Made by a program: the position numbers and the translations under genes. From Ornithinibacillus sp. 4-3 (GTDB lineage: Bacteria > Bacillota > Bacilli > Bacillales > Amphibacillaceae), in contig NZ_CP162599.1 in NCBI RefSeq assembly GCF_040958695.1, forward strand, positions 1,584,001 to 1,648,000: 64,000 nucleotides of DNA, written 5' to 3'. This document shows, one piece after another, positions 19,131 through 28,717 of the stretch. Each line of letters opens with the position of its first letter. The stretch's first letter is position 1. The notes under the pieces are model-generated. The model did no database searches and was not told where the DNA came from. It saw only the letters and a program-made list of their open reading frames with translations.

Positions 19131-19580
19131 ATGCTGCAATATCAAATATTTGCGATAAAAAAAGATTTTGCATATCATTACTATTACAAAGGGGATATAT
19201 TATATCGATTTATTCAACACTATGTTGAGAACAAACATTGTGAAGACTTTTCTAAGCAGTATCATTATATTACTCGAGATATACCTGAAAATGTATTCCT
19301 ATCAAATTTAAAGCAAAAAAATATTAATAGTAAAGTTATTGATCCACAAACCATTCAAATATCTGACACCCATCAAAGAATATATCTTCAAATCCATAAG
19401 CGGCATATAACGATTTATTGCCCTTCTTTAATTGAGCCAGAAAAACTAATTTTTCCAGTATTACGCAAACTAAACAGACATCTTTTTGTAGTGGGCATCA
19501 ACGTACAGGAGTATGGTTGGTTAACTTCTTTAAGTAAAATTGAGGATATGCATCATCAGGAGTTGTATTCTTTTCATTGA
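19131..19580 (+). CDS. sirA: Sporulation inhibitor of replication SirA
   Basis: 149 residues, matching B. subtilis SirA (YneE) in length and layout. SirA is made under Spo0A control and binds domain I of DnaA, blocking new rounds of replication as sporulation begins. The family N-terminus (YQIFAIKKDFAYHYYYKGDILYRFIQHY) and the QYHYITRDIP segment are visible. Position between tkt and yneF also matches. A Spo0A box could not be assigned with confidence in the 90-base gap upstream. Confidence 0.88.
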   Translation: MLQYQIFAIKKDFAYHYYYKGDILYRFIQHYVENKHCEDFSKQYHYITRDIPENVFLSNLKQKNINSKVIDPQTIQISDTHQRIYLQIHKRHITIYCPSLIEPEKLIFPVLRKLNRHLFVVGINVQEYGWLTSLSKIEDMHHQELYSFH

Positions 19581-19620
19581 TTTATTATACTGTATTAGGA
19601 ACGAATGAAGGGGGACAAGC

Positions 19621-19845
19621 GTGATGCATATAATTTGGATTATTTTAATTGCTCTTGCAGCATTAATTGCCGGAGTAGCATTAGGGTTTTTTATTGCGAG
19701 AAAATCAATGATGAATTACTTAAAGAAAAATCCACCAATTAATGAGCAAATGCTTCGCACATTAATGATGCAAATGGGACAGAAACCATCACAAAAGAAA
19801 ATCAATCAAATGATGCGCTCAATGAATAATCAAATGGATAAGTAA
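19621..19845 (+). CDS. yneF: YneF family membrane protein (UPF0154)
   Basis: 74 residues (GUG at 19621) or 73 (ATG at 19624); both are served by AAGGGGGA. One N-terminal transmembrane helix (about 5-26, [22 protein letters not shown]) is followed by a highly conserved cytoplasmic segment, [20 protein letters not shown] and [15 protein letters not shown], typical of UPF0154. Function unknown, although the family is widespread in Firmicutes. Possibly cotranscribed with sirA (40-base gap, no terminator). Confidence 0.93.
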   Translation: MMHIIWIILIALAALIAGVALGFFIARKSMMNYLKKNPPINEQMLRTLMMQMGQKPSQKKINQMMRSMNNQMDK

Positions 19846-20058
19846 GTAGAGCTAAATGTCTTATATATCAAGGAATTTGGTGAATACGAAGACAGGCAAT
19901 TTTCCTATAATAATGAGTTTGATTAATTTTCATTGTAGAAAATCAATCAAAAATTGAAACACTTTTTTATTAGTTAACTGACTGATAAGGAGGTGTTTTT
20001 TAACGTTATGGTCAATTAGTAAGAAATAACGAATAATACTATACGAGGAGATATTCTA

Positions 20059-20517
20059 ATGAAAAAACTAATTACATTATTATCATTACTCTTGCTACTA
20101 GCAGGATGTGGTCAAAGTGATGAGGAGAAAATCAAAGCAAACGAAGAATTTTTTGCACCTCTTGATGAAATAATCAAAATAAGTGATGATGAACTACAAG
20201 AAATAGAAGAAGGCATGCTTAGAGTGTGGAGGAAGCATGTAACAAAGCTAGAAGAAGGGTTCAGTAGATATAGTCTTGAAGACTGTAGAGTTATATCGCT
20301 TTGCGATGAATACATAACAAAAAGTGATTTTGATTTAGATGTTGGGCGTGAAATTATAGATTATTATAGTGGACTAAGAGAAGGAGAAACTATTAATTAT
20401 TCTCTGGAAGAAATAAAGGAAAGTATAGAAAGAAGTTTTGAAGAAGATTGGGAACTTAAAATGTATAAAGAGTTTATCACTATTATCGTGTCAAATACGA
20501 TAACACATAATTTATAA
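20059..20517 (+). CDS. Small hypothetical lipoprotein
   Basis: 152 residues. The N-terminus MKKLITLLSLLLLLAGCG is a lipoprotein signal peptide with lipobox LAGC, making Cys17 the lipidated residue. The mature part is acidic and helical with no recognised domain; it contains a possible disulfide pair in EDCRVISLCDEY. It lies between yneF and ccdA, where B. subtilis has no equivalent. AGGAG is 10 bases before the start. A second strong ribosome binding site (19987-19995) lies further upstream in front of a three-codon frame at 20008. Function unknown. Confidence 0.75.
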   Translation: MKKLITLLSLLLLLAGCGQSDEEKIKANEEFFAPLDEIIKISDDELQEIEEGMLRVWRKHVTKLEEGFSRYSLEDCRVISLCDEYITKSDFDLDVGREIIDYYSGLREGETINYSLEEIKESIERSFEEDWELKMYKEFITIIVSNTITHNL

Positions 20518-20582
20518 GATTAACATTTATTCTAACGCAATTCGCTTATCATAAATTAATTTGTGCAAAATAATGAACAAAG

Positions 20583-20633
20583 AATACCTTTTTGTAGTAA
20601 TGAAATAAATTACTATAAAAGGGTGTTTTTTCT
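20583..20633 (+). terminator. Rho-independent terminator upstream of ccdA
   Basis: ATACCTTTTTGTAGTAA pairs with TTACTATAAAAGGGTGT around a 9-base loop, then a T-run. Confidence 0.82.
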
Positions 20634-20772
20634 TTGTTTAGATATAATTGTTTTCCTAATGTTGCATGATAATCTATAATAGTCAGCAATTTGTCAAATA
20701 ACTAACTGTATTATTTTGTTAAAATAGTAATAGTTGTAATATTTCTCACGCAGTTTAAAGAGGAGGAGTTAC

Positions 20773-21486
20773 ATGTCTGCAGTGATTAGTGTTTTGATGG
20801 CGTTTGGTGGTGGGGTCTTATCTTTTGTTTCACCATGTACGCTCCCATTGTATCCAGCATTTTTATCCTATATTACAGGAATGAGTGTTGGGGAGTTGAA
20901 GGAAAATAGAAAGTTTAATTCAAAAGCCTTTTTACATACGATCTTCTTTCTATTAGGTTTTTCAGTTGTATTTATAATGATTGGATTTGCTTATACTAAT
21001 GTTACAGCTGTTTCCGATTTTTTGATGCAATATAAAGATTTATTCAGACAGCTTGGAGCTATCTTAATGGTATTTTTCGGATTAGTGATTATTGGAGTGT
21101 TTAATTTCCAATTTTTAATGAAGGAAAGAAAAATTACATTTAAGAACAGACCAGCAGGATTTATTGGTTCATTTATTATTGGATTAGCTTTTTCAATGGG
21201 ATGGACTCCGTGCATTGGGCCTATTTTAATGGGGATATTTGGTAAAATGCTAGATGAACCACAATTAGGTATGGTAATGATGATTTCATATGTACTTGGA
21301 TTTTCTATACCATTTTTAATCCTTTCTTTCTTTATAGGACGTTTAGACTGGATTAAACGACATAGTGTAAGATTGATGAAAATTGGCGGATATATTATGA
21401 TCTTACTTGGAATTGCACTATTTTTCGACTGGATGACAGCATTTACTTCATTTTTAGCAAATTGGTTTGGCTGGTTCGGATTTTAG
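20773..21486 (+). CDS. ccdA: Cytochrome c biogenesis protein CcdA
   Basis: 237 residues, six hydrophobic helices. CcdA is a DsbD-like membrane protein that passes electrons across the membrane to extracytoplasmic thioredoxins; in B. subtilis it supports cytochrome c maturation and endospore formation. The two redox cysteines are visible in FVSPCTLPLYP (helix 1) and MGWTPCIGP (helix 4). The start follows AGAGGAGGAG. A TlpA-like thioredoxin that could receive its electrons is encoded at 27145. B. subtilis has the response-regulator-like yneI after ccdA; it is absent here and ccdC follows directly. Confidence 0.96.
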   Translation: MSAVISVLMAFGGGVLSFVSPCTLPLYPAFLSYITGMSVGELKENRKFNSKAFLHTIFFLLGFSVVFIMIGFAYTNVTAVSDFLMQYKDLFRQLGAILMVFFGLVIIGVFNFQFLMKERKITFKNRPAGFIGSFIIGLAFSMGWTPCIGPILMGIFGKMLDEPQLGMVMMISYVLGFSIPFLILSFFIGRLDWIKRHSVRLMKIGGYIMILLGIALFFDWMTAFTSFLANWFGWFGF

Positions 21487-21536
21487 CGGTATAATTATGT
21501 TTATATGGAGATAAACATTAAAGGGGTCAATCATAT

Positions 21537-22016
21537 ATGCATATGTTTTTAGTAATTGGAAGTGTTATTGTTACCATATTTATGGCAACATTGATGATAT
21601 TTGTTCGCCTACGAGCGGCTAAACAACCAGCAAGTGTAAAAAAAATTATTTTACCACCTATTTTTATGAGTACTGGTGCATTTATGTTTCTTTTCCCTAT
21701 ATTTCAAGTGAGCTGGGTGCAAGTTGCAGAAGCTCTTCTTGTAGGAATGATTTTTTCTATTGTATTAATAAAGACATCGAAATTTGAGATTAAGGATAAA
21801 GATATTTATTTAGTTCCTTCCAAATCATTTGCGTTTATTTTATTTGGATTATTATTTGTTCGAATTATATTTAAGCTTATTATTGGAAGTCAGATTAGTT
21901 TTGGCGAAACAAGTGGGATGTTTTTCTTGCTTGGTTTTGGAATGATTTTTACATGGCGTATGGCAATGCTTTACAAATATAGTCAATTAAAAAAAGAATT
22001 ATTGTCGGTAACATAA
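21537..22016 (+). CDS. ccdC: CcdC family membrane protein
   Basis: 159 residues with four to five transmembrane helices and the conserved charged segments FVRLRAAKQPASVKKIILPP and ISFGETSGMFFLLGFGMIFTWR. It matches CcdC (YneJ), found beside ccdA in Bacillus; its role in cytochrome c biogenesis is not clear, since the B. subtilis gene is dispensable. AAGGGG precedes the start; the 50-base gap suggests cotranscription with ccdA. A bidirectional terminator follows. Confidence 0.9.
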   Translation: MHMFLVIGSVIVTIFMATLMIFVRLRAAKQPASVKKIILPPIFMSTGAFMFLFPIFQVSWVQVAEALLVGMIFSIVLIKTSKFEIKDKDIYLVPSKSFAFILFGLLFVRIIFKLIIGSQISFGETSGMFFLLGFGMIFTWRMAMLYKYSQLKKELLSVT

Positions 22017-22017
22017 A

Positions 22018-22064
22018 GAAAAGATGCTTAAATCGTATTTTCCTTCGATTTAAGCATCTTTTTG
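22018..22064. terminator. Bidirectional terminator between ccdC and yneK
   Basis: AAAAGATGCTTAAATCG/CGATTTAAGCATCTTTT, a perfect 17-bp stem with flanking A and T runs. It overlaps the last codons of the leftward gene. Confidence 0.92.
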
Positions 22065-22538
22065 TGCTTGTTGATGTTTTTCTTTCCAATTTTCGCGATA
22101 ATCTTTCTTTGACAAAGCGAATAAATGCTCATATGGTGCTACATCAATATTTAATTGGGCAAGCTTTTTACGCAAAAAGCGATGATCCTTTTTAGGTGTT
22201 CCAATAATATATCCTTCAAGAAGAATTTCACGAGTGATTTTTGTCGCATTTTTTTCTAGAGCAACTTGACCGACTTTTCCTGCAATTGTTTGTCTAGCTA
22301 CATCTCTAAATAATTCTGGTACTGGTGAAACAAGCTCTTCAAGCAAAGCCTTTTGCTCATCATCCCACATATGCTTGGTTTCTTCTATATGATATCGTTC
22401 CCAATCCATCATCGAACGTCCATCTTTTTTGGGCAATTGCTTTAGAAATTTTCGAAACATAAAAAATCCGCCTATTGCCATAAAAACAATCATAAAAAGT
22501 CCCCAGAAAATGATAAAATAATCTGTGATAACCGACAT
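22050..22538 (-). CDS. yneK: YneK-like protein (DUF2621)
   Basis: 162 residues from the ATG at 22538, which has AGGTGA about 7 bases upstream; the GUG three codons earlier lies within that ribosome binding site. One N-terminal transmembrane helix (about 8-28) is followed by a cytoplasmic helical domain with the conserved MDWERYHIEETKHMW and GYIIGTPKKDHRFLRKKL segments. B. subtilis yneK sits at the same place after the ccdA-ccdC genes, in reverse orientation. Function unknown. Confidence 0.85.
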   Translation of the reverse strand: MSVITDYFIIFWGLFMIVFMAIGGFFMFRKFLKQLPKKDGRSMMDWERYHIEETKHMWDDEQKALLEELVSPVPELFRDVARQTIAGKVGQVALEKNATKITREILLEGYIIGTPKKDHRFLRKKLAQLNIDVAPYEHLFALSKKDYRENWKEKHQQAQKDA

Positions 22539-22954
22539 TTCCTTCACCTATCTTTTATAGAAATTAACGAAACATGCCATTTAATCAATAAATATTTTTC
22601 TTTGTTCGGAGAATATTGTACTCTAGTTGAACAAAGATAAAGCTTCTAGTAGGTGTCATAGATTTTTTCAAGATTAACTATTAAAAAAATCTGGACGTAA
22701 TTACGCCAAAATATAATAAATTTTATTTAATCGAAATTGATTGAATTATTGGCAAGTTTTATAAATATGGTATATTAATTATACTGGTTATAAATAATTC
22801 GTGATAATTATTTAAAGTATATTATAGCAATTTTTACAGTAAATAGGAAGAATAGAGACGTTACGAGTAATTGTATAATCATATTTATATTTTTTTCATC
22901 ATATTACTCCAATAAATGATTGATGCAAATCGAATGGTATTGGGAGATGATAAG
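22539..22954. other. 416-base divergent intergenic region between yneK and the histidine kinase
   Basis: No gene is seen. A possible rightward promoter is TTGGCA (22749-22754), 16 bases, TATATT (22771-22776). Small coat and spore-protein genes (cotM, sspP, sspO) found near here in B. subtilis were looked for on both strands and not found. Confidence 0.45.
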
Positions 22955-24067
22955 ATGAACAATAATGATACAGGAATCGAAAACTTTATAGAACCAAGAA
23001 GGGATGATATGACAATTTATCAGAGTTTGGGATCATTACCTAGTGAAATTTTACAATGGCTCGATAAAAACAGTATGTCGCATGTCATGGTATGGGATAC
23101 TGGTGGAAAATTAAGATATATAACAGATTCAATGGAAAATGTTCTTGGATACAAGGCAGAAGAATTAATTGGTAAAACATGGCGTGAAATCGTTTCACCT
23201 ATGGATATAAAATATATAGAACAGGCTTTTTACGACGAGGGAAACGACGGATTAGAGTCTGAGGATTCTAGTTTTGATGTAAGTATGGTGAATAAAAATG
23301 GTCAAGTTATCTGGTTTGAATATCGCCTTGGAAAGGTTCATAGTAAGAAAGATGAGAGCTTTTTTATTACTACAATACAAGAGTTAAAAGACCAGCAAGA
23401 AGCAAAAAATCGATTAATTCAATCAGAGAAATTATCTGTTGCTGGGCAGTTAGCTGCTGGAATTGCACATGAGATTCGTAATCCATTAACATCTTTGAAA
23501 GGTTTCTTGCAATTATTACAGGCAGGAGTTAGTCAAAAAGAAGTCTATTATAAAATAATGTACGAAGAAATTGAAAAAATTGAAGCGATTACTACAGAGC
23601 TTCTGTTTTTGTCTAAGCCAATGACAAACAACAAAAAAGAAGAAAGCGTTCAATCCATGATAAACGATGTAATTATTTTATTACGACTACAAGCAAAGTT
23701 AAATAATATTGTAATTGAAACACAAATCGATGAGGATTATTCGATTTTTTGTGATCGTTCTCAAATGAAACAGGTATTTATAAATTTAATAAAAAATGCG
23801 ATAGAAGTATCAGAAGCTGATACTAAGGTAGTCGTTATAAGTAGAAAAAAGGAAGATTGTATTGAGATTGATGTAGTGGATGAAGGCCCCGGTATACCAG
23901 AATCAATTATTCATAAAATTGGCGAACCGTTTTTTACAACTAGAAATGGTGGAACAGGATTAGGGATTATGATAACGAAACAAATTCTTAAGCATCATGA
24001 ATCAAAATTAGAAATATTGTCGAATGAATCGAAAGGAACAATATTTAGAATTTGTTTTCCAATTTAA
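22955..24067 (+). CDS. PAS-domain sensor histidine kinase, sporulation-kinase-like
   Basis: 370 residues from ATG 22955, which follows GGGAGATG; an upstream ATG at 22916 has no ribosome binding site. One PAS domain (about residues 35-150: VMVWDTGGKLRYITDSMENVLGY, in part) precedes the dimerisation/phosphoacceptor box GIAHEIRNPLTSLKGFLQ with the phosphorylated histidine. The ATP-binding domain has N box NLIKNAIEVS, G1 DEGPGIP and G2 GGTGLGIM. There are no transmembrane helices and no response regulator next door, the hallmark of orphan KinA/KinE-type kinases feeding Spo0F. Whether it acts in sporulation is inferred. Confidence 0.9.
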   Translation: MNNNDTGIENFIEPRRDDMTIYQSLGSLPSEILQWLDKNSMSHVMVWDTGGKLRYITDSMENVLGYKAEELIGKTWREIVSPMDIKYIEQAFYDEGNDGLESEDSSFDVSMVNKNGQVIWFEYRLGKVHSKKDESFFITTIQELKDQQEAKNRLIQSEKLSVAGQLAAGIAHEIRNPLTSLKGFLQLLQAGVSQKEVYYKIMYEEIEKIEAITTELLFLSKPMTNNKKEESVQSMINDVIILLRLQAKLNNIVIETQIDEDYSIFCDRSQMKQVFINLIKNAIEVSEADTKVVVISRKKEDCIEIDVVDEGPGIPESIIHKIGEPFFTTRNGGTGLGIMITKQILKHHESKLEILSNESKGTIFRICFPI

Positions 24068-24149
24068 TTATTTTTATATATAACGAACTGTTTTCTTTTA
24101 TTTCATAACGTATAAGTAATATTTATCCAATTGAATAAGTTTTTAGTAT

Positions 24150-24191
24150 ACGAAAAAGGACGTAAACATTTGTTTTATGTCCTTTTTTTGT
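24150..24191 (+). terminator. Rho-independent terminator after the kinase
   Basis: AAAGGACGTAAACA pairs with TGTTTTATGTCCTTT, then a T-run. Confidence 0.85.
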
Positions 24192-24283
24192 ATAAGATAG
24201 GATTAGGACTGTGGTGTTTAATGACCACTGTGAGTTTTTATTTGATAGTACATTTTAAGTATGTTTGAGAGGAGTAAAAAACC

Positions 24284-26989
24284 ATGACAAAAAATGCATT
24301 TAATGCAAAGAAACAGTTTGAATTAGATGGTAAGAAGTATAATTATTATCATCTAAAACAGTTAGAGCAAGATGGTTTAGGAGAAATTGCAAGATTACCT
24401 TTCTCTATTCGTGTTCTACTTGAATCTGTCTTACGTCAACATGATGGATTTGTAATTAATGATGATCATGTAAAAAGCTTGACAAAGTGGGGTAAAAAAG
24501 AGTGTACGGAGGATGTACCTTTTAAACCTTCCCGTGTAATTTTACAGGATTTCACAGGAGTTCCAGCTGTAGTAGACCTTGCTTCACTACGTAAAGCGGT
24601 AGTTGATATGGGAGGAAGCCCAGATGAAATTAATCCAGAGGTTCCAGTAGACCTAGTAATTGACCACTCTGTACAGGTAGACCAGTATGGATCTCCAACA
24701 GCACTTCAAGCAAATATGGATTTAGAATTTGAGCGTAACGCTGAGCGTTATTCATTCTTACATTGGGCACAGAAAGCTTTCAATAACTATCGTGCTGTAC
24801 CACCAGCAACAGGTATTGTACACCAAGTAAACTTAGAGTACTTGGCAAATGTTGTTCATGCATATGAACAAGAAGATGGTTCTTTTGATGCTTTCCCTGA
24901 TACACTTGTAGGTACTGATTCTCATACAACAATGATCAACGGTCTTGGTATTTTAGGCTGGGGTGTTGGTGGTATTGAGGCAGAAGCTGGTATGTTAGGT
25001 CAGCCTTCTTATTTCCCTGCACCTGAGGTAATTGGTGTTAAATTTACAGGAAGCTTCCCAGAAGGAACGACTGCAACAGACTTAGCATTAAAAGTAACTC
25101 AGGTATTACGTGAGAAGAATGTAGTAGGGAAGTTTGTTGAATTCTACGGCCCAGGTCTAAAGGATATGCCACTTGCTGACCGTGCTACTATTTCTAACAT
25201 GGCTCCAGAATATGGTGCAACATGTGGATTCTTCCCAATTGATGAGGAGTCTTTAAATTATTTACGTTTAACAGGACGCAGCGAATCATTAATTGACCTA
25301 GTTGAAAAATATTGTAAAGAAAATGATCTTTGGTATTCTGCAGATCAAGCGGATCCAGATTATACAGTAACAATAGAGGTTGATCTTTCTGAACTAGAGC
25401 CTAACTTATCAGGACCAAAACGTCCTCAAGATTTAATCCCATTATCTGCAATGCAGAAAGAGTTTAAGAAAGCAATTACTGCACCTGTAGGGAACCAAGG
25501 ATTTGGTCTTGATAATGAAGAATTTGATAAAGAAGCAACAGTTAAATTTGCTGATGGAAAAGAAGCAGTAATGAAAACTGGTGCAGTAGCTATTGCAGCT
25601 ATTACTTCTTGTACAAATACATCTAACCCATATGTTATGTTAGGTGCTGGACTTTTAGCGAAAAATGCTATTGAAAAAGGTCTGGAAGTACCTGCATATG
25701 TGAAGACATCTTTAGCTCCAGGTTCTACAGTAGTTACACGCTACTTAGATGATTCTGGTTTAACTCAATATTTAGATCAATTAGGATTTAATACAGTTGG
25801 TTATGGTTGTACAACATGTATTGGTAACTCTGGTCCATTACTTCCAGAAGTAGAAGATGCAATTGTTAATAGTGATTTAACAGTATCATCTGTACTTTCT
25901 GGTAACCGTAACTTTGAAGGACGTATTCACCCACTAACAAAAGCAAACTACTTAGCTTCACCGCCATTAGTAGTAGCTTATGCATTAGCTGGTACTGTGG
26001 ATATCGATCTAGTAAAAGATCCAATTGGTCAAGATAAAGCAGGAAACGATGTATATCTTAAAGATATTTGGCCAGCAATGGAAGAAATCAAGTCTACCAT
26101 TAACGAAGTGGTAAATCCTGAAATCTTCCGCAGCGAGTACGATAATGTATTTGCTTCTAATGAGAAGTGGAATGAAATTAACACAACAGATGAGCCATTA
26201 TATGAGTGGGATAATGAATCTACATATATTCAAAACCCACCATTCTTTGAAAACTTATCTAAAGAAATCAGAGAAATTAAGCCATTAACTGGTTTACGTG
26301 CGCTTGCAAGTTTTGGTGATTCCATTACTACAGACCACATTTCTCCTGCAGGTGCGATTGCGATCGACATGCCTGCTGGTAAATATTTACAAGAAAAAGG
26401 TGTATCTCCTCGTAACTTTAACTCTTATGGTTCTCGTCGTGGTAACCATGAAGTAATGATGCGTGGTACATTTGCAAATATTCGTATTCGTAACTTACTA
26501 GCTCCTGAAACTGAGGGTGGCTATACTACTTACTTCCCAACAGATGAAGTAATGCCAATCTATGACGCTTCTATGAAATATCAAGAAGATGGCACAGGCT
26601 TAATCGTAATGGGTGGTAAAGATTACGGTATGGGATCTTCACGTGACTGGGCAGCTAAAGGTACTAACCTATTAGGCGTAGAAGCAGTAATTGCTGAGAG
26701 CTTTGAGCGTATTCACCGTTCAAACCTTGTAATGATGGGAGTTCTTCCATTAGTGTTTGAAAAAGGCCAAAATGCTGAGAAGCTTGGGTTAACAGGTAGA
26801 GAAACATTTAAGATTGAATTAGACGAAAATGTTCAACCTAACCAGTTAACTGCTGTTACTGCAGTAGCTGAAGATGGAAAAGAAACTAAATTTAATGCTG
26901 TAGTTCGTTTTGATAGTGAAGTAGAGGTAGATTACTATCGTCATGGTGGTATTCTTCAAAAAGTACTTCGCAGTAAATTACACGCATAA
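24284..26989 (+). CDS. citB: Aconitate hydratase (aconitase)
   Basis: 901 residues, the IRP1-like AcnA class. Interconverts citrate and isocitrate in the TCA cycle; members of this class also bind mRNA when they lose their cluster. The [4Fe-4S] ligands are seen in [11 protein letters not shown] and [14 protein letters not shown]. The swivel domain has [10 protein letters not shown] with the catalytic serine. Codon use is noticeably biased toward the preferred codons of the window, as expected for an abundant protein. The start follows GAGAGGAG. The upstream region has a CcpC-like half site. A terminator follows. Confidence 0.98.
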   Translation: MTKNAFNAKKQFELDGKKYNYYHLKQLEQDGLGEIARLPFSIRVLLESVLRQHDGFVINDDHVKSLTKWGKKECTEDVPFKPSRVILQDFTGVPAVVDLASLRKAVVDMGGSPDEINPEVPVDLVIDHSVQVDQYGSPTALQANMDLEFERNAERYSFLHWAQKAFNNYRAVPPATGIVHQVNLEYLANVVHAYEQEDGSFDAFPDTLVGTDSHTTMINGLGILGWGVGGIEAEAGMLGQPSYFPAPEVIGVKFTGSFPEGTTATDLALKVTQVLREKNVVGKFVEFYGPGLKDMPLADRATISNMAPEYGATCGFFPIDEESLNYLRLTGRSESLIDLVEKYCKENDLWYSADQADPDYTVTIEVDLSELEPNLSGPKRPQDLIPLSAMQKEFKKAITAPVGNQGFGLDNEEFDKEATVKFADGKEAVMKTGAVAIAAITSCTNTSNPYVMLGAGLLAKNAIEKGLEVPAYVKTSLAPGSTVVTRYLDDSGLTQYLDQLGFNTVGYGCTTCIGNSGPLLPEVEDAIVNSDLTVSSVLSGNRNFEGRIHPLTKANYLASPPLVVAYALAGTVDIDLVKDPIGQDKAGNDVYLKDIWPAMEEIKSTINEVVNPEIFRSEYDNVFASNEKWNEINTTDEPLYEWDNESTYIQNPPFFENLSKEIREIKPLTGLRALASFGDSITTDHISPAGAIAIDMPAGKYLQEKGVSPRNFNSYGSRRGNHEVMMRGTFANIRIRNLLAPETEGGYTTYFPTDEVMPIYDASMKYQEDGTGLIVMGGKDYGMGSSRDWAAKGTNLLGVEAVIAESFERIHRSNLVMMGVLPLVFEKGQNAEKLGLTGRETFKIELDENVQPNQLTAVTAVAEDGKETKFNAVVRFDSEVEVDYYRHGGILQKVLRSKLHA

Positions 26990-26998
26990 ATCATAATA

Positions 26999-27041
26999 AA
27001 TCTTCCTATTCAATCAATTTTTGGATAGGAAGATTTTTTTG
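26999..27041 (+). terminator. Rho-independent terminator after citB
   Basis: AATCTTCCTAT/ATAGGAAGATT stem followed by seven T. Confidence 0.92.
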
Positions 27042-27144
27042 CGTTCTAGAAATGTTCCGAAAGCTTTAACAATCTGCTAATGATGTTTCACTATGATAAT
27101 GGTATCATTTAGGAAAGAGTAGATTTTTAATGGGATGTGATGAA

Positions 27145-27732
27145 ATGATAAAGAAAATAATTGGTATCTCAATTATTGTAGTGCTCATAGGGATTGTAAT
27201 TTTTAATGTGATTGAAAAATATATATCAGAACCGAGTAGACAAGCAGAGGAAGATACTTTAACTGCACAGGAGGGAACAACCCTTGTACCTCCACAAATT
27301 GATGGATTAGCAGTTGGGGATGAAGTAGCTCCCTTCACTTTAGAAACAATGGATGGAAACTATTTAAATATTGCTGATTTAAAAGGAAAGAAAATCATCT
27401 TAAACTTTTGGGCATCTTGGTGTGGGCCTTGTAAAGCAGAAATGCCAGATATGCAGAAATTTTATGAGAATCATAAGGATGAGGTAGAAATTATTGCGAT
27501 TAATATGACTGGTAAAGAGACAAATTTCAGTGATGCAGAGGAATTTGTGGAAGCATATGAGCTTACTTTTCCTATTTTATTAGATCATGATTTAGAACTT
27601 AGTGACAAGTACGGAATTATGGCTATTCCAACAACTTATTTTATTGGTACAGATATGACTTATCAATTACCACCAAAATTAGGTCCTATGACTTATGATG
27701 AGATGATTGAAAAGATGGAAGATATAAATTAA
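27145..27732 (+). CDS. yneN: TlpA/ResA-like thiol-disulfide oxidoreductase (YneN)
   Basis: 195 residues from ATG 27145; the ATG five codons upstream is possible but less well placed. An N-terminal membrane anchor (about 3-24) is followed by a thioredoxin domain facing outward: WASWCGPCKAEMP carries the CxxC pair, and IMAIPTTYFIG has the cis-proline. Such proteins reduce apocytochrome c or other exported thiols, receiving electrons from CcdA, encoded about 6 kb upstream. Position after citB matches B. subtilis yneN. Confidence 0.9.
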   Translation: MIKKIIGISIIVVLIGIVIFNVIEKYISEPSRQAEEDTLTAQEGTTLVPPQIDGLAVGDEVAPFTLETMDGNYLNIADLKGKKIILNFWASWCGPCKAEMPDMQKFYENHKDEVEIIAINMTGKETNFSDAEEFVEAYELTFPILLDHDLELSDKYGIMAIPTTYFIGTDMTYQLPPKLGPMTYDEMIEKMEDIN

Positions 27733-27738
27733 TTTATG

Positions 27739-27772
27739 GAGAAGTTGAGGTAAAACTCAGCTTCTTTTTAAT
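27739..27772 (+). terminator. Rho-independent terminator after yneN
   Basis: GAAGTTGAG/CTCAGCTTC stem with GTAAAA loop and T-run. Confidence 0.82.
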
Positions 27773-27947
27773 AGGCAAAATGTATTGAAATTTTAGCACA
27801 GATGTATCTTTAGAGAGGAGAAATACTAATACAGGCAATTACTCTCATGACATCTATTTTTAGCTTATAAGAGCTTCTAAGAGGCATTGTAACATACAAC
27901 AGATTCAAACTATGTTAGAATAGTTATGCATGAAGGAGGTATTTTCT

Positions 27948-28370
27948 TTGAAAAAGGTTAAGACACCTATTGAGGTTAGATATCAGGAAACTGATCAAAT
28001 GGGTATTGTTTATCACGCAAATTATTTAGTTTGGTTTGAGATAGGTAGGACCAAATTTATCGAACATTTAGGATTTAAATATGCAGATATGGAAAAAAGT
28101 AATGTGGTTTCCCCGGTTATTGATGCCCAAATTACATATAAGAAAGCAATTCGTTATGGCGAGAAAGTAATGATTGAAACATGGTTGGAGCAATATGATG
28201 GAATTCGCACAGAATATGGCTATCGTATTTTAAATGAAAATGGAGAATTAGCTGTTTCTGGAACAACAAAACATGTGATTGTTAATAAAGATACTTTTCG
28301 TCCCATGTCATTAAGAAAAGCATTTCCAGATTGGCATGCGGCGTATTCAAAACAATTAAATGAGGAATAA
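27948..28370 (+). CDS. yneP: YneP, 4-hydroxybenzoyl-CoA-thioesterase-fold acyl-CoA thioesterase
   Basis: 140 residues from UUG 27948. The ATG six codons upstream sits inside the ribosome binding site AAGGAGGT, so it cannot be the start. Hot-dog fold with the YbgC-type motif: RYQETDQMGIVYHANYLVWFE contains the catalytic aspartate followed by YHANY. It probably hydrolyses short or branched acyl-CoA thioesters; the true substrate is unknown. yneQ starts 2 bases after its stop, so the two are translationally linked, as in B. subtilis. Confidence 0.9.
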   Translation: MKKVKTPIEVRYQETDQMGIVYHANYLVWFEIGRTKFIEHLGFKYADMEKSNVVSPVIDAQITYKKAIRYGEKVMIETWLEQYDGIRTEYGYRILNENGELAVSGTTKHVIVNKDTFRPMSLRKAFPDWHAAYSKQLNEE

Positions 28371-28372
28371 TC

Positions 28373-28678
28373 ATGGCATTTGGAATTAACCGACAAGAAT
28401 TATTAATATGGAAAGAACAAGTAGGGCGTGGAGAAATAGCCTTTTTAACACATTATTGGATCGATGAACGTTTTCCAGACTGTAATACCGTTACTAAGGT
28501 AGGCTGTAATGATCTTACAAAGCTTATTATCTGGGGAGAACAATATGGTCTACTAGCTGATTGGATCGATAAACGAGGTGGATTTCCCCATTTTGATCTA
28601 TTTGGTGAAAGACAACTACATATATTGCAAAAAGAAAAACAGTGGTCACATATTGATAAATTTAACCTTCGTAATTAA
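28373..28678 (+). CDS. yneQ: YneQ family hypothetical protein
   Basis: 101 residues, a soluble protein rich in Trp and aromatic residues. It matches B. subtilis YneQ by position and by segments such as FGINRQELLIWKEQVGRGEI and ERFPDCNTVTKVGCNDL. No function is known and no catalytic motif stands out. It is cotranscribed with yneP (2-base gap) and ends at a bidirectional terminator shared with the leftward yneR. Confidence 0.88.
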   Translation: MAFGINRQELLIWKEQVGRGEIAFLTHYWIDERFPDCNTVTKVGCNDLTKLIIWGEQYGLLADWIDKRGGFPHFDLFGERQLHILQKEKQWSHIDKFNLRN

Positions 28679-28680
28679 AA

Positions 28681-28711
28681 ATTAAAAAAGGCGTTTAAGA
28701 ACGCCTTTTTT
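28681..28711. terminator. Bidirectional terminator between yneQ and yneR
   Basis: AAAAAAGGCGTT/AACGCCTTTTTT with a TAAG loop. Confidence 0.93.
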
Positions 28712-28717
28712 CTATGA

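Noticed and set aside
22600..22640. GTTCGG...GTTGAACAAAG pair, thought of as an SOS box
   Set aside because: The half sites have the wrong spacing and orientation for LexA.
24160..24175. LexA-box-like AAACATTTGTTTT
   Set aside because: It is the loop and stem of the terminator after the kinase and lacks the outer CG/CG bases.
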